A model generated the notes under the pieces. That model was not told where the DNA came from, did not search any database, and was given only the letters and a program-made list of their open reading frames with translations. From an uncultured Roseovarius sp. (GTDB lineage Bacteria > Pseudomonadota > Alphaproteobacteria > Rhodobacterales > Rhodobacteraceae): a stretch of 64,000 bases of DNA. The stretch is taken from NCBI GenBank assembly GCA_947499555.1, contig CANMOU010000001.1, positions 1,488,001 to 1,552,000 of the forward strand, read 5' to 3'. The translations under genes and the position numbers were made by a program. Below are positions 19,869 through 28,860 of this stretch, piece by piece (position 1 is the stretch's first letter; every line of letters starts with the position of its first letter).

Positions 19869-21227
19869 GTGTTCCAGCCGCTCTTCAAATTTTGCGCGAC
19901 CATGATGATCGCCCTGACGCTTTCGACTGCCGCAGGTGCCGAACCGGATATGCTTGCACTCAGCAAGGACATCCTGATCGGAACCGAGGCTGAAAGACAG
20001 GCGGCGGCTGAGACCATCATCGAGCGCGACGATCCCGATATGATCCCGTCTTTGGTGCTCTTGATGCGGATCGGCGGCGCGCATGTTGTCACCCAACGCA
20101 CGCTCAACGCTCTGACCGGCGAAGACATCACAACTTGGCGCGAGGCCATGCACTATCAGGAAGCCCATCCTGACATCGTGCCTCATCCAAGTTATTACGA
20201 TCTCAAGCTTTGGTATTGGGGAGGCATTGACCGGGATTTTCTCACTCTTTTTGAGACGCCCATCAATCGCGACGCCATGCGTATCCGGTTTGAGGAAATC
20301 ACCTGGGGCGGGGCTCTTTTCGATGACATCCCATCGTTGGATAATCCCAGGCTGATTGGCGCAAAAGACGCTGATTACATGCTCGACACTGATCTTGTCT
20401 TTGGCGTGTCGATTAACGGCGACACACGCGCCTATCCCCTGAGGATCATGGGCTGGCATGAGATGTTCAACGAAGTCATTGGCGGCGTGTCCGTTGCTCT
20501 GGCCTATTGCACCCTGTGCGGCGCGGGCATTCTCTTTGAAACGCATCTGGACGACCGTGCGGAGCCTTTCATTTTCGGCTCTTCCGGACTGCTTTACCGT
20601 TCAAACAAGCTGATGTTTGATCGCCAGACCCAAAGCCTCTGGAACCAGTTCACCGGAGAGCCGGTCAGCGGCCCGCTGGCGCGATCCGGCATCAGGTTGA
20701 AGATCAGGCCGGTCACGATCACCTCATGGGCCGATTGGCGGGAAGAACACCCGGACACAAAAGTGCTTTCGCTTGAGACGGGTCATTTCCGAAACTACGA
20801 TTCCGGCATTGTTTACAAAGAGTATTTCGCATCACCCGACCTGATGTTTCCAACCCTCACCGATCAAACACGCCTTCTGCAAAAGGACCATGTCTACGGC
20901 ATCCGCGTTGCAGGCGGCGCCAAGGCATGGCCACTTGAGGTTTTTGCCGAAGAGCCAGTAATCAACGACCAGGTTGGTCTCAGCAATGTGGTGCTTATTG
21001 GCGATGCCAATACACAAACCGTGCGCGCCTATGACCGGGGGGATTTGGTGTTTTCAGGAACGGCCGAAACCATCTCCGGCCCAGGCGGCTCATGGAAGAT
21101 TTCCGAAGACGCCCTCATCGGACCTGATGGCACGCGCCTCTCCCGCATGCCCGGGCATATCTCGTACTGGTTCGCCTGGGACGGATATCTTGGCGCGGAG
21201 AGCGCGCTTTATGAGGGAACGCGATAA
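19869..21227 (+). CDS. DUF3179 domain-containing exported protein
   Basis: The product is 452 residues with an N-terminal signal peptide (about 1-24, ending AGAEPD). It matches DUF3179: GVSINGDTRAYPLRIMGWHEMFNEVIGG, the Cys pair AYCTLCGAG, and FGSSGLLYRSNKLMFDRQTQSLWNQ. Function is unknown; the conserved CxxC suggests metal binding or redox chemistry in the periplasm. The GTG start follows AAGGAT. The gene is alone on the plus strand. Confidence 0.85.
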   Translation: MFQPLFKFCATMMIALTLSTAAGAEPDMLALSKDILIGTEAERQAAAETIIERDDPDMIPSLVLLMRIGGAHVVTQRTLNALTGEDITTWREAMHYQEAHPDIVPHPSYYDLKLWYWGGIDRDFLTLFETPINRDAMRIRFEEITWGGALFDDIPSLDNPRLIGAKDADYMLDTDLVFGVSINGDTRAYPLRIMGWHEMFNEVIGGVSVALAYCTLCGAGILFETHLDDRAEPFIFGSSGLLYRSNKLMFDRQTQSLWNQFTGEPVSGPLARSGIRLKIRPVTITSWADWREEHPDTKVLSLETGHFRNYDSGIVYKEYFASPDLMFPTLTDQTRLLQKDHVYGIRVAGGAKAWPLEVFAEEPVINDQVGLSNVVLIGDANTQTVRAYDRGDLVFSGTAETISGPGGSWKISEDALIGPDGTRLSRMPGHISYWFAWDGYLGAESALYEGTR

Positions 21228-21400
21228 ACCGGCCAACACGGCAGCCCGGATTTGACCCGTGACGCCTCACTTTCGGTCGCTCAGAGATACATATCTTCGA
21301 CAAACGCCAATTCTCACCATACTCTTAGAAAGTTTCGCGCACAAAATATTTGACGCCCATCGCAGGTCACTTTTCCTCACCGAACCCAGGCCACGTGCCG

Positions 21401-23602
21401 TCAATAAAAACTCTGCGGATCAATATCGACTGACAATCGAAACTGCGCAGACCCTTTGACCGGGCGCACCCATTGCTCCAAAGCAGGCTGCAAAGCCACG
21501 CCTTTCGGGGCCTTGACCAAAAGCCGAACGCGGTGTCGGCCTCTGATCCGGGCAATCGGGGCTGCCGCAGGCCCGTAAACCTGCCCTCCCGCCGCGCGGA
21601 TCGGCCCGTCATTGCGCGCCAGCCTATTGCCGATGTCAAACGCCTCTTGCATGTCCGTGGACGACAGGATGATCCCCGCCATCCGTCCAAATGGCGGCAC
21701 ACCGGCCTGATGACGCTCAGACGCCTCGGCGCGCCAGAACCCTTCCTCTTCACCAGACAGAATGGCCCGGATCACCGAATGCTCGGGCTGAAATGTCTGC
21801 AAGAGCGCCTGACCCGGTTTTTCCGCACGCCCGGCACGCCCCGCCACCTGCCGCATAAGCTGAAATGTCCGTTCCGCCGCGCGCAGGTCGGACCCCTGCA
21901 ATCCCAGATCGGCATCGATCACACCCACAAGGGTCAGGTTTGGAAAATTGTGCCCTTTGGCCACCAGTTGCGTGCCGATGATGATATCCGCCCCGCCCTC
22001 GGCAATCTCGGCAATCTGCGCCTTGAGCGCCCGCGCCGAGCCAAACATGTCCGAGCTGAGCGTTGCAATCCGCGCGTCGGGGAAAAGCCCAACCGCTTCT
22101 TCCGCCAAGCGCTCAACCCCCGGTCCAACAGCCGCCAGCCGATCCTCGGCCTCGCAGGAGGGGCACACAGAGGGCATCGGCTTAGTCTCGCCGCATTGGT
22201 GGCACATCAGGCGTTTGAGAAACCGGTGCTCCACCATCCGCGCGTCGCAATGGTCACAGCCCACCTGATGCCCACAGGCCCGGCAGATTGTCACCGGCGC
22301 ATAGCCCCGCCTGTTGAGGAACAAAAGCGCCTGCTCGCCCGCCTGCACCCGCGCTTCAACCGCACGCTGCAATGTGGGTGAAATCCACCGGCTGGCGGGC
22401 AATCTCTCCAGCCGCATGTCAATCGCCGCCAGATCCGGCATCACCGCCGCGCCAAACCGCGTCTCCAGATCGAGCCGTGCGTACTTCCCGGCCTCGGCAT
22501 TGGACCAGCTTTCCAGGCTCGGCGTGGCCGAGGCCAAAACCACCTGCGCATCGCACAAGGATCCGCGCAGCACGGCCATATCGCGCGCATTATAGAGCAC
22601 CCCGTCTTCCTGCTTGTAGGATGTGTCGTGTTCCTCATCCACCACGATAAGGCCCAAATCCTGAAACGGCAGGAAGAGCGCCGAGCGCGCACCCACGACC
22701 ATCTGGCACTGCCCCTGCCCCACCATTTTCCAGATGCGGCGACGCTCGGTCATGGTCACACCGGAATGCCATTCGGCCGGCCGCGCTCCGAACCGAGCCT
22801 CCACCCGGTCGATAAATTCCGCCGTCAGCGCGATCTCGGGCAACAAAACCAAGGCCTGCCGTTTACGGCGCAACGCCTCGGCCACAGCCTCCAGATAGAC
22901 CTCCGTCTTGCCCGACCCCGTCACGCCGCGCAAAAGCGTGGTCTGGAATGTCTCGGAGCGCACCCCGCCCACCAGCGCCTCCGCCGCCTTTGCCTGATCC
23001 GGGGTCAGGGCTTTGCTGGCTCGATCCGGCTCAAGCCAAGGATAGGGGGTATCTCTCGGCGTATCCTCCTCGAACACCGCACCCAGTTTCACCAAGCCTT
23101 TGACCACGGACGACGTCACGCCCGCCAGCTCACTCACCTCGCGCAGGGTAAAGGCCAGCCCGCCATGTTCGTGCAAGACCTCAAGCACCCGCCGTCGTGC
23201 GTCTGTCATCCGCGCGGGCGGCGCATCGCCCAGACGGTAGATCTTTTGCATCGACGGCGGATCACCCAGCCCGGGCGCGCGCGTGGCCAACCGCAGCATC
23301 GCCGGCAATGGCGTCAGCGTATAATCTGCGGCGCGCATCAGAAAACTCTGCAATTCCTCCCGCATCGGCGCGGCGTCCAGCACACGGATCACCGTGCGCA
23401 CTTTCGAGAGATCATAATCCCCCTGCCCCGCGCCCCAGACCACCCCCAAAACCTTGCGCGGCCCCAGCGGCACCTCGACAAACGCGCCGAGATGACAGCC
23501 GCCCTCTGGCGCTTTGTAATCGAGCGGACGCCCCAAAGGCTGGGTTGTCAGCACCGAGACAAGCGCGCCTGTGTCAAAAAAGCTGGCAGATGGGCGGGTC
23601 AA
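21401..23602 (-). CDS. priA: Primosomal replication helicase PriA
   Basis: PriA restarts stalled replication forks. The product is about 733 residues: an N-terminal DNA-binding domain, Walker A GVTGSGKTE (226-234), the DEEH box (VVDEEHD), and paired zinc-binding cysteines in CRACGHQVGCDHC and CHQCGE...CPSC. The proposed start is TTG at 23602 because no good ATG or GTG is present before the conserved VLTTQPLGRPLDYK; its ribosome-binding site is weak, so the exact start is uncertain. Confidence 0.93.
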   Translation of the reverse strand: MTRPSASFFDTGALVSVLTTQPLGRPLDYKAPEGGCHLGAFVEVPLGPRKVLGVVWGAGQGDYDLSKVRTVIRVLDAAPMREELQSFLMRAADYTLTPLPAMLRLATRAPGLGDPPSMQKIYRLGDAPPARMTDARRRVLEVLHEHGGLAFTLREVSELAGVTSSVVKGLVKLGAVFEEDTPRDTPYPWLEPDRASKALTPDQAKAAEALVGGVRSETFQTTLLRGVTGSGKTEVYLEAVAEALRRKRQALVLLPEIALTAEFIDRVEARFGARPAEWHSGVTMTERRRIWKMVGQGQCQMVVGARSALFLPFQDLGLIVVDEEHDTSYKQEDGVLYNARDMAVLRGSLCDAQVVLASATPSLESWSNAEAGKYARLDLETRFGAAVMPDLAAIDMRLERLPASRWISPTLQRAVEARVQAGEQALLFLNRRGYAPVTICRACGHQVGCDHCDARMVEHRFLKRLMCHQCGETKPMPSVCPSCEAEDRLAAVGPGVERLAEEAVGLFPDARIATLSSDMFGSARALKAQIAEIAEGGADIIIGTQLVAKGHNFPNLTLVGVIDADLGLQGSDLRAAERTFQLMRQVAGRAGRAEKPGQALLQTFQPEHSVIRAILSGEEEGFWRAEASERHQAGVPPFGRMAGIILSSTDMQEAFDIGNRLARNDGPIRAAGGQVYGPAAAPIARIRGRHRVRLLVKAPKGVALQPALEQWVRPVKGSAQFRLSVDIDPQSFY

Positions 23603-23720
23603 TACTGGGCCTTGGCTGGTCGGTTCCGGATCATGTCCGCAACAGGGGTTTCAGGGGCGCAGTCTATGAGGTAAACGCGAAGACATAAAACCCCAACCCG
23701 CACCGAGAGGGCTGCCAGAG

Positions 23721-24374
23721 ATGAAATTTTTCGTAGACACCGCCGAAGTTGATGCCATCGCCGAGCTGAATGAGCTGGGAATGGTCGATGGGGTGACGAC
23801 AAACCCCTCGCTGATCATGAAATCGGGGCGCGATATTCTCGAAGTGACCAAGGAAATTGCCGAGATGGTCGAGGGCCCCGTGAGCGCCGAGGTCGTGGCA
23901 ACCGAGGCCGACGCGATGATCGCCGAGGGGCGCAAGCTGGCCAAGATCGCCGATAATATTGCCGTCAAGGTGCCTCTGACTTGGGATGGGCTAAAGGCGT
24001 GCAATGTGCTCACCAATGAAGGCAACATGGTCAATGTGACGCTCTGTTTTTCTGCCAACCAGGCGCTTTTGGCCGCGAAGGCGGGGGCCACCTTCATCAG
24101 CCCCTTCATCGGGCGGCTCGATGACATCAATCTCGATGGCATGGACCTCATCGCCGACATCCGCACGATCTACGACAATTACGGGTATGAGACCCAAATC
24201 CTCGCGGCGTCGATCCGCACGGTGAACCACGCCACCCAATCGGCCCTGATCGGCGCCGATGTCATGACCGCCCCGCCCGATGTGATCAAGAAAATGGCCC
24301 TGCACCCGCTGACGGATAAGGGGCTGGACGCGTTTTTGAAGGATGCAGCGAGCGCGAATATCAAGATTGTCTGA
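23721..24374 (+). CDS. fsa: Transaldolase / fructose-6-phosphate aldolase family
   Basis: This 217-residue member of the small transaldolase subfamily starts [25 protein letters not shown] is present, as is the Schiff-base lysine in AVKVPLT (K83). Small transaldolases of this length carry out either sedoheptulose/fructose transaldol transfer or fructose-6-phosphate aldol cleavage; sequence alone does not separate these here. The ATG follows GAGAGGG-type spacing. It is divergent from priA and monocistronic. Confidence 0.9.
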   Translation: MKFFVDTAEVDAIAELNELGMVDGVTTNPSLIMKSGRDILEVTKEIAEMVEGPVSAEVVATEADAMIAEGRKLAKIADNIAVKVPLTWDGLKACNVLTNEGNMVNVTLCFSANQALLAAKAGATFISPFIGRLDDINLDGMDLIADIRTIYDNYGYETQILAASIRTVNHATQSALIGADVMTAPPDVIKKMALHPLTDKGLDAFLKDAASANIKIV

Positions 24375-24437
24375 GGGTCCTTCGGATCGTCGTGGAAGGC
24401 TGCTATGCGGTTGAAGCTGCAATCATAGACCCCGCGC

Positions 24438-24600
24438 GGAATCAAGGGCCGCATGCCTGCCGCGCGATCGCCAGACCGCCCCCGGGCTGGCGATCGGTTT
24501 GCATAAGCGCTTTGCTCAAATAACTTCCAGGCTTGGCAGGCATAAAGCGCTCTGAGCTTACGACAGGTCGCCATCCCGCGGTCCGGCCATCGCGCGGCTC
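24438..24600. repeat. Structured intergenic repeat, copy A
   Basis: This stretch fills most of the 360-base gap between the aldolase gene and the DUF484 gene. It shares an ordered set of short blocks with 38137-38297: GGAATCAAG, CCAG...CTGGCG hairpin arms, TTTG, GCTCAA, GGCAG-CATAAA and GCCATCCC-CGG-CCG. The distance from the first to the last block is 133 versus 132 bases. The hairpin here is CGATCGCCAG (24465-24474) with CTGGCGATCG (24487-24496). It is probably one member of a genome-wide family of dispersed, structured elements; its function is unknown. Confidence 0.6.
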
Positions 24601-24734
24601 TTGGTGTGCTTCCGCTTCAGGCTCAATCCCGCCCTGACCCGCTGCTGGTCGTGCAATCGCGCAACACGTCAAAACCGCAGCAGATAAAACTAGCGACACA
24701 GGGGCCTGCTCTGCTAAAGAGAGGCCAATAAAAA

Positions 24735-25454
24735 ATGGGGCGTAACGTGAGCAGTCAGCCTGAAATGACCGAAAATCTGCGTGACAAGATCATCGCGCAG
24801 CCGAATGTTATTCTTGAAGATCAAGATCTTATGCGCGCGCTTATTGCCGCCAACGAACGCGCGATGGGCAACAATATCGTCGATCTGCGCGGCATCGCGA
24901 TGGACCGGCTTGAGGCGCGGCTGGAGCGTCTGGAAGACACCCACCGTAGTGTCATCGCTGCGGCCTATGAAAACCTCGCTGGCACCAATCAGGTGCATCG
25001 CGCGATCCTGCGCATGCTCGACCCGGTGGAGTTTGAAAATTTCCTCAAAGATCTTGGTGGTGACGTCGCCACCATTCTTCGGGTGGATTGCATCAAACTG
25101 GTTCTGGAGTCAGTGCAAAATGACGACGACCCGGCGGTCAAGCGACTGGGCGACGTGCTTTCGGTCGAAGCGCCTGGTTTCATTGAACAATACCTGGCGG
25201 TCGAACAGGGCCATCCGGTCCGGCAGGTCACCCTTCGACAGGTGCAGCGGGGCGAGCCGCGGGTCTACGGTGCCGAAGCTGATTTCATGCGCTCCGAGGC
25301 CTGTCTGCTTCTGGATTTCGGCGAAAACCGCCTGCCCGGTCTGCTGGTTATGGGGGCTGAAGACCCGCATCAGTTCAGCCCGCAACAGGGCACGGACCTT
25401 CTGTGCTTCTTTGCCGGCATCTTTGAAAGAGCGATGCGCCGCTGGCTGTCATGA
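24735..25454 (+). CDS. DUF484 family protein
   Basis: This 239-residue protein matches the DUF484/GAF-like family that is commonly encoded just before xerC. Markers are DKIIAQPNVILEDQDLMRALI near the start, a predicted coiled region ARLERLEDTHRSVI, and a GAF-like C-terminal half ending QQGTDLLCFFAGIFERAMRRWL. Its role is not established. It overlaps xerC by 4 bases, so the two are translationally coupled. Confidence 0.88.
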   Translation: MGRNVSSQPEMTENLRDKIIAQPNVILEDQDLMRALIAANERAMGNNIVDLRGIAMDRLEARLERLEDTHRSVIAAAYENLAGTNQVHRAILRMLDPVEFENFLKDLGGDVATILRVDCIKLVLESVQNDDDPAVKRLGDVLSVEAPGFIEQYLAVEQGHPVRQVTLRQVQRGEPRVYGAEADFMRSEACLLLDFGENRLPGLLVMGAEDPHQFSPQQGTDLLCFFAGIFERAMRRWLS

Positions 25455-26368
25455 TTTCGCCTGCGGCCCGCGACGCGCTGCAGGGCTGGCTTCAGTATCA
25501 GAAATCCCTGCGCGGTGCGCCGCAAACAACGCTCGGCGCTTACGGGCGTGACGTCACGGATTTTCTGGCCTTCATCACCGAATACAAGGGCGAGACCCAG
25601 GGCCTGCGGGCGCTCGAACGCATCAGCGTGACCGATATGCGCGCCTGGATGGCGCATACCCGTGGCCGCGATGTCGGGCCGCGTTCCTTGGCGCGCAAAC
25701 TTTCGGCCGTCAAAAGCTTTTTCCGCTGGCTCAGCGAGCGCGACGGCATTGAACCCACCGCCGTGCTCTCGGCCCGGTCTCCGAAGTATCAGCGCAAACT
25801 GCCCCGACCGCTCAGCCCCGGAGCGGCCCAGGACGTGATCGACACGCTGAGCTTTCAGACGACAGAACCGTGGATCGGCACGCGGGACGAGGCCGTGGTC
25901 ACATTGCTTTATGGGTGTGGGTTGCGGATTTCCGAAGCTCTTGGCCTCAAAGGATCCGATCTGCCTTTGGGTGAGGCGCTGCGCATCACCGGCAAGGGGG
26001 GCAAAGAGCGTGTTGTTCCGGTTATTGCTCCTGCAAGAGAGGCCGTAGACCGCTATATCGCTGCCTGCCCTTACGCGATGGAACCCGATCTGTCTGTTTT
26101 TCGCGGCGCGCGTGGCGGGCCATTGAACCCGCGCGTCCTGCAACAGACCATGGCGCGGGTTCGCATGCAACTGGGCCTGCCCTCGACCGCCACGCCCCAT
26201 GCCATGCGCCACAGCTTTGCCACGCATCTGCTCAACGCAGGCGGCGATCTGCGCGCCATTCAGGAACTTCTGGGACATGCGTCGCTTTCGACAACACAGG
26301 CCTACACGGCGGTAGACACCACCCGCTTGATGGAGGTCTATGCGCAAACCCATCCGCGTGCAAAATGA
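25451..26368 (+). CDS. xerC: Tyrosine recombinase XerC
   Basis: XerC resolves chromosome dimers at dif with XerD. The 305-residue protein has the catalytic residues R159 (CGLRISE), Lys in TGKGGKER, H250 and R253 (HAMRHSFATHLL), H276 (LLGHASLSTTQ) and Tyr285. The N-terminal SAM-like core-binding domain is present. Context (DUF484-xerC) is the conserved housekeeping arrangement, so this is not a phage or island integrase. It overlaps the following ankyrin gene by 4 bases. Confidence 0.93.
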   Translation: MISPAARDALQGWLQYQKSLRGAPQTTLGAYGRDVTDFLAFITEYKGETQGLRALERISVTDMRAWMAHTRGRDVGPRSLARKLSAVKSFFRWLSERDGIEPTAVLSARSPKYQRKLPRPLSPGAAQDVIDTLSFQTTEPWIGTRDEAVVTLLYGCGLRISEALGLKGSDLPLGEALRITGKGGKERVVPVIAPAREAVDRYIAACPYAMEPDLSVFRGARGGPLNPRVLQQTMARVRMQLGLPSTATPHAMRHSFATHLLNAGGDLRAIQELLGHASLSTTQAYTAVDTTRLMEVYAQTHPRAK

Positions 26369-26880
26369 GCGAAGGCGATCCAGATATTCACGAGCTGATC
26401 TGGGAAGAGGACCTTGACAGGTTGACGCGCCTTCTCGATCAAAACCCCAATCTCGCTCAAGATACAGATGTGATGCTCTACGCGGTTCAGGCCGGATCGC
26501 CCGAGATAATGAGCCTGATGATCTCACGGGGTGCACCGGTGCGGATCAAAGTCGATGACGGATTTCCCCTGCTTCATATCGCCGTTGATCGGCCGCGTGA
26601 TACCCTGCCTGGCAAGAAGCGTTTCAACCACGATGCGCTTGTCGTCTTGCTCAAGGCCGGATCCGATATGCATGAACGCGGCATGAATGACTGGACCCCG
26701 CTGCACCGTGCCGCCGCCATTGGCGATCTGGAGGCTTGCCGCATTCTCATGGATCATGGCGCCGACAGATCTGCCCGAACCGAAATCGACCATTACGCAA
26801 CCCCAGAGGAAGAAGCACGACATTTGGGGGAACACGCAGCGGCCGATTTCGTGCGCGACTACCAACCAAAGAGCCGCTGA
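26365..26880 (+). CDS. Ankyrin-repeat protein
   Basis: The product is 171 residues with about four ankyrin repeats. The clearest are ML...AVQAGSPEIMSLMISRGAPV and WTPLHRAAAIGDLEACRILMDHGAD. There is no signal peptide or membrane segment, so it is probably a cytoplasmic protein-binding module. It overlaps the xerC stop by 4 bases and is probably the last gene of the DUF484-xerC unit. The partner is unknown. Confidence 0.83.
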   Translation: MSEGDPDIHELIWEEDLDRLTRLLDQNPNLAQDTDVMLYAVQAGSPEIMSLMISRGAPVRIKVDDGFPLLHIAVDRPRDTLPGKKRFNHDALVVLLKAGSDMHERGMNDWTPLHRAAAIGDLEACRILMDHGADRSARTEIDHYATPEEEARHLGEHAAADFVRDYQPKSR

Positions 26881-27012
26881 GACGCGAGATAGCTGGCGCC
26901 GACACAAACCTCAAGCAAACGTGAGGAGTTCTGATTGGCTTGCCGGGTATGGATCGTGACAGGGTGCCCACGGATTTATTGCCGATAAGGCAGGAATTGA
27001 AGGAGCTCCCCA

Positions 27013-27594
27013 ATGATCCGCAAGCTAGCCATTGCCGCAGCATTCATGTCTTTTGCCGGTACCGCCAGCGCCGAAGACTGCGCGGCACTCACTGTCGAAG
27101 ATGCGTTTGATCTAGATGATGCCGCCATCGCAGGCCTTTACGAATGCCTCGGCGCGAAAATGGCCGAAGGCTATGCTGCAGAAGGCGACGAAATCGGCAG
27201 CACCTATCGCAGCTGGACCGCATCACAAACAGCAGGTGCCGTTCAGGGTGCACATGGCAAACGTGTTCTCTTTACCTATGCCAACGATATTGCCGCAGAG
27301 CAGTATCTGAAATTCGAGGAAGAAGGCTTTGAAATGCCAGTGGGTTCAATCCTCGCCAAAGAGTCCATTTCGATCTCGACCAAGAAGAAGCAAGCCCGTC
27401 CCGGCCCACTTTTCATCATGACCAAGGTTGGCACTGACGAAGCGCCCGACACAAAAGGCTGGCTCTATGCGGGGCTGCAGCCGAACGGCAAGGTCATGAA
27501 GGTCAAGCAAAGCTTTTGCCATGACTGCCACGTCGGCTGGGAAGCCCAGGACGCTCTGGCTTACCCGGTCGAGGAATACCGCGTCAGCCAATAA
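27013..27594 (+). CDS. Cytochrome P460-family exported protein
   Basis: The product is 193 residues with a signal peptide (1-20, ending ASAED). The haem-binding motif CHDCH is at 169-173, close to the C-terminus, as in cytochrome P460 and cytochrome c'-beta. The GSTYRSW and VGSILAKESISI segments also fit that family. Family members oxidise hydroxylamine or bind NO; which applies here is unknown. The gene is monocistronic, with GGAG ahead of the ATG and a terminator after it. Confidence 0.78.
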   Translation: MIRKLAIAAAFMSFAGTASAEDCAALTVEDAFDLDDAAIAGLYECLGAKMAEGYAAEGDEIGSTYRSWTASQTAGAVQGAHGKRVLFTYANDIAAEQYLKFEEEGFEMPVGSILAKESISISTKKKQARPGPLFIMTKVGTDEAPDTKGWLYAGLQPNGKVMKVKQSFCHDCHVGWEAQDALAYPVEEYRVSQ

Positions 27595-27620
27595 GCCAAA
27601 TTGGCATTAAGACCACATCA

Positions 27621-27650
27621 AGCCGCGCCGGATCTTTCGGCGCGGTTTTG
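27621..27650 (+). terminator. Rho-independent terminator after the P460 gene
   Basis: CCGCGCCG (27623-27630) pairs with CGGCGCGG (27638-27645) around a 7-base loop, followed by TTTTG. This is a strong intrinsic terminator shape, 27 bases after the stop codon. Confidence 0.88.
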
Positions 27651-27688
27651 CATTTGCATCGGTTGGCGCGATAGCCCATGAGGGTCGC

Positions 27689-28387
27689 ATGACAACCCGA
27701 CTAAAAGCGCTTGGTGTTCATCTGTTGACCGCGACAGGGGCTGTTTTCGCCATGCTTGCCATGCTCGCCGCTGTGGACGAGAAATGGAGCCTGATGTTTC
27801 TGTGGCTTGTTGTCGCCTTCATGGTGGACGGTATCGATGGCCCGCTCGCGCGCAAGTACCACGTCAAGTCCAACGCACCGCAGTTTGACGGTGTGCTGCT
27901 GGACCTGATCATAGATTACTTGACTTACGTTTTCATCCCCGCCTTCGCGCTTTTCAAATCTGGGCTCTTGCCGGGTTGGACAGGGTGGTTTGCCATCATC
28001 GTAATCACCTTTGCCAGCGCGATGTACTTTGCTGACACTCGCATGAAAACAAAGGATAATTCCTTTTCCGGCTTCCCCGGGTGCTGGAACATGCTGGTGC
28101 TTGTCCTGTTTGCCATTGAGCCAAATTTCTGGGTGTCGCTTGGCCTTGTCTCCATCCTGGCCGTGGCCATGTTTATTCCGCTGAAATTCGTCCACCCCGT
28201 GCGCACAGCACGCTGGCGGCCATTGACCCTACCCATGGCCCTTGCCTGGACGTTTTTCGCTGGCTGGGCCGCATGGGTGGATTTCCACCCCGAAAGCTGG
28301 GCGCATTGGGGCCTTGTCGTGACAAGCATTTACCTGACCCTTGCTGGCATTGCGCAACAGATCATCCCGGCCCGCAAAAGAGGCTAG
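27689..28387 (+). CDS. pcs: Phosphatidylcholine synthase
   Basis: Pcs is a membrane enzyme that condenses choline directly with CDP-diacylglycerol. The product is 232 residues with about 7-8 membrane segments. The CDP-alcohol phosphotransferase motif is visible as DGIDGPLAR followed by FDGVLLDLIID (D47 to D76). This direct route is found mainly in alphaproteobacteria that import choline. The stop codon shares the palindrome CTAG with the stop of the convergent ogt gene. Confidence 0.92.
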   Translation: MTTRLKALGVHLLTATGAVFAMLAMLAAVDEKWSLMFLWLVVAFMVDGIDGPLARKYHVKSNAPQFDGVLLDLIIDYLTYVFIPAFALFKSGLLPGWTGWFAIIVITFASAMYFADTRMKTKDNSFSGFPGCWNMLVLVLFAIEPNFWVSLGLVSILAVAMFIPLKFVHPVRTARWRPLTLPMALAWTFFAGWAAWVDFHPESWAHWGLVVTSIYLTLAGIAQQIIPARKRG

Positions 28388-28860
28388 ATCAAGAGGCTGG
28401 CTGCTCCTTCATGGCGCAACAGCCAGACCTTGTCCTCAATACCGCCCGATCCCGAAAACCCGCCAAGGCTGGTTGCGCCAAGAACCCGGTGACAGGGAAT
28501 GATGATCGGGATCGGATTGCCGCCGCACGCCGCGCCAATCGCCTGCGCCGGGGCCTCGCACAGCTTTGCCAGATCACCATAGGTGCGTGTCTCGCCAAAA
28601 GGGATGTCGCGCATCGCCGCGCAAACCTGTTTTTGAAACGCCGAGCCTGACACGGCCACCGGCAGGTCAAAAACTTCAAGCTTGCCGGAAAAATATGCCA
28701 CCATCTGTGCCAGCGCGTCCTGCAGAAGCGGATCGGAGACCTCGGGCTCCTCTTGTGGCGCAATCCTGCCCCATCGCACCCGCGTGACAGCCCCCGCCTC
28801 GCAGGTGATCCGCACATTGCCTAATTCGGTGGAAACAGTTCCCTTTGCCATCGCGGTCAC
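28384..28860 (-). CDS. ogt: Methylated-DNA--protein-cysteine methyltransferase
   Basis: This suicide repair enzyme removes alkyl groups from O6-alkylguanine. The active-site motif IPCHRVLG with acceptor Cys at about 123 is present, together with the FGETRTYGDLA DNA-binding helix. The length of 158 residues fits Ogt/MGMT. The GTG at 28860 overlaps the upstream stop as GTGA; an ATG at 28851 is an alternative. It is the last gene of a minus-strand run starting at 31846. Confidence 0.93.
   Translation of the reverse strand: MTAMAKGTVSTELGNVRITCEAGAVTRVRWGRIAPQEEPEVSDPLLQDALAQMVAYFSGKLEVFDLPVAVSGSAFQKQVCAAMRDIPFGETRTYGDLAKLCEAPAQAIGAACGGNPIPIIIPCHRVLGATSLGGFSGSGGIEDKVWLLRHEGAASLLI

Noticed and set aside
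25451-26368. Tyrosine recombinase as a sign of a mobile element
   Set aside because: DUF484-xerC context, full length and no flanking repeats show it is the housekeeping XerC; it is also 20 kb from the tRNA island.
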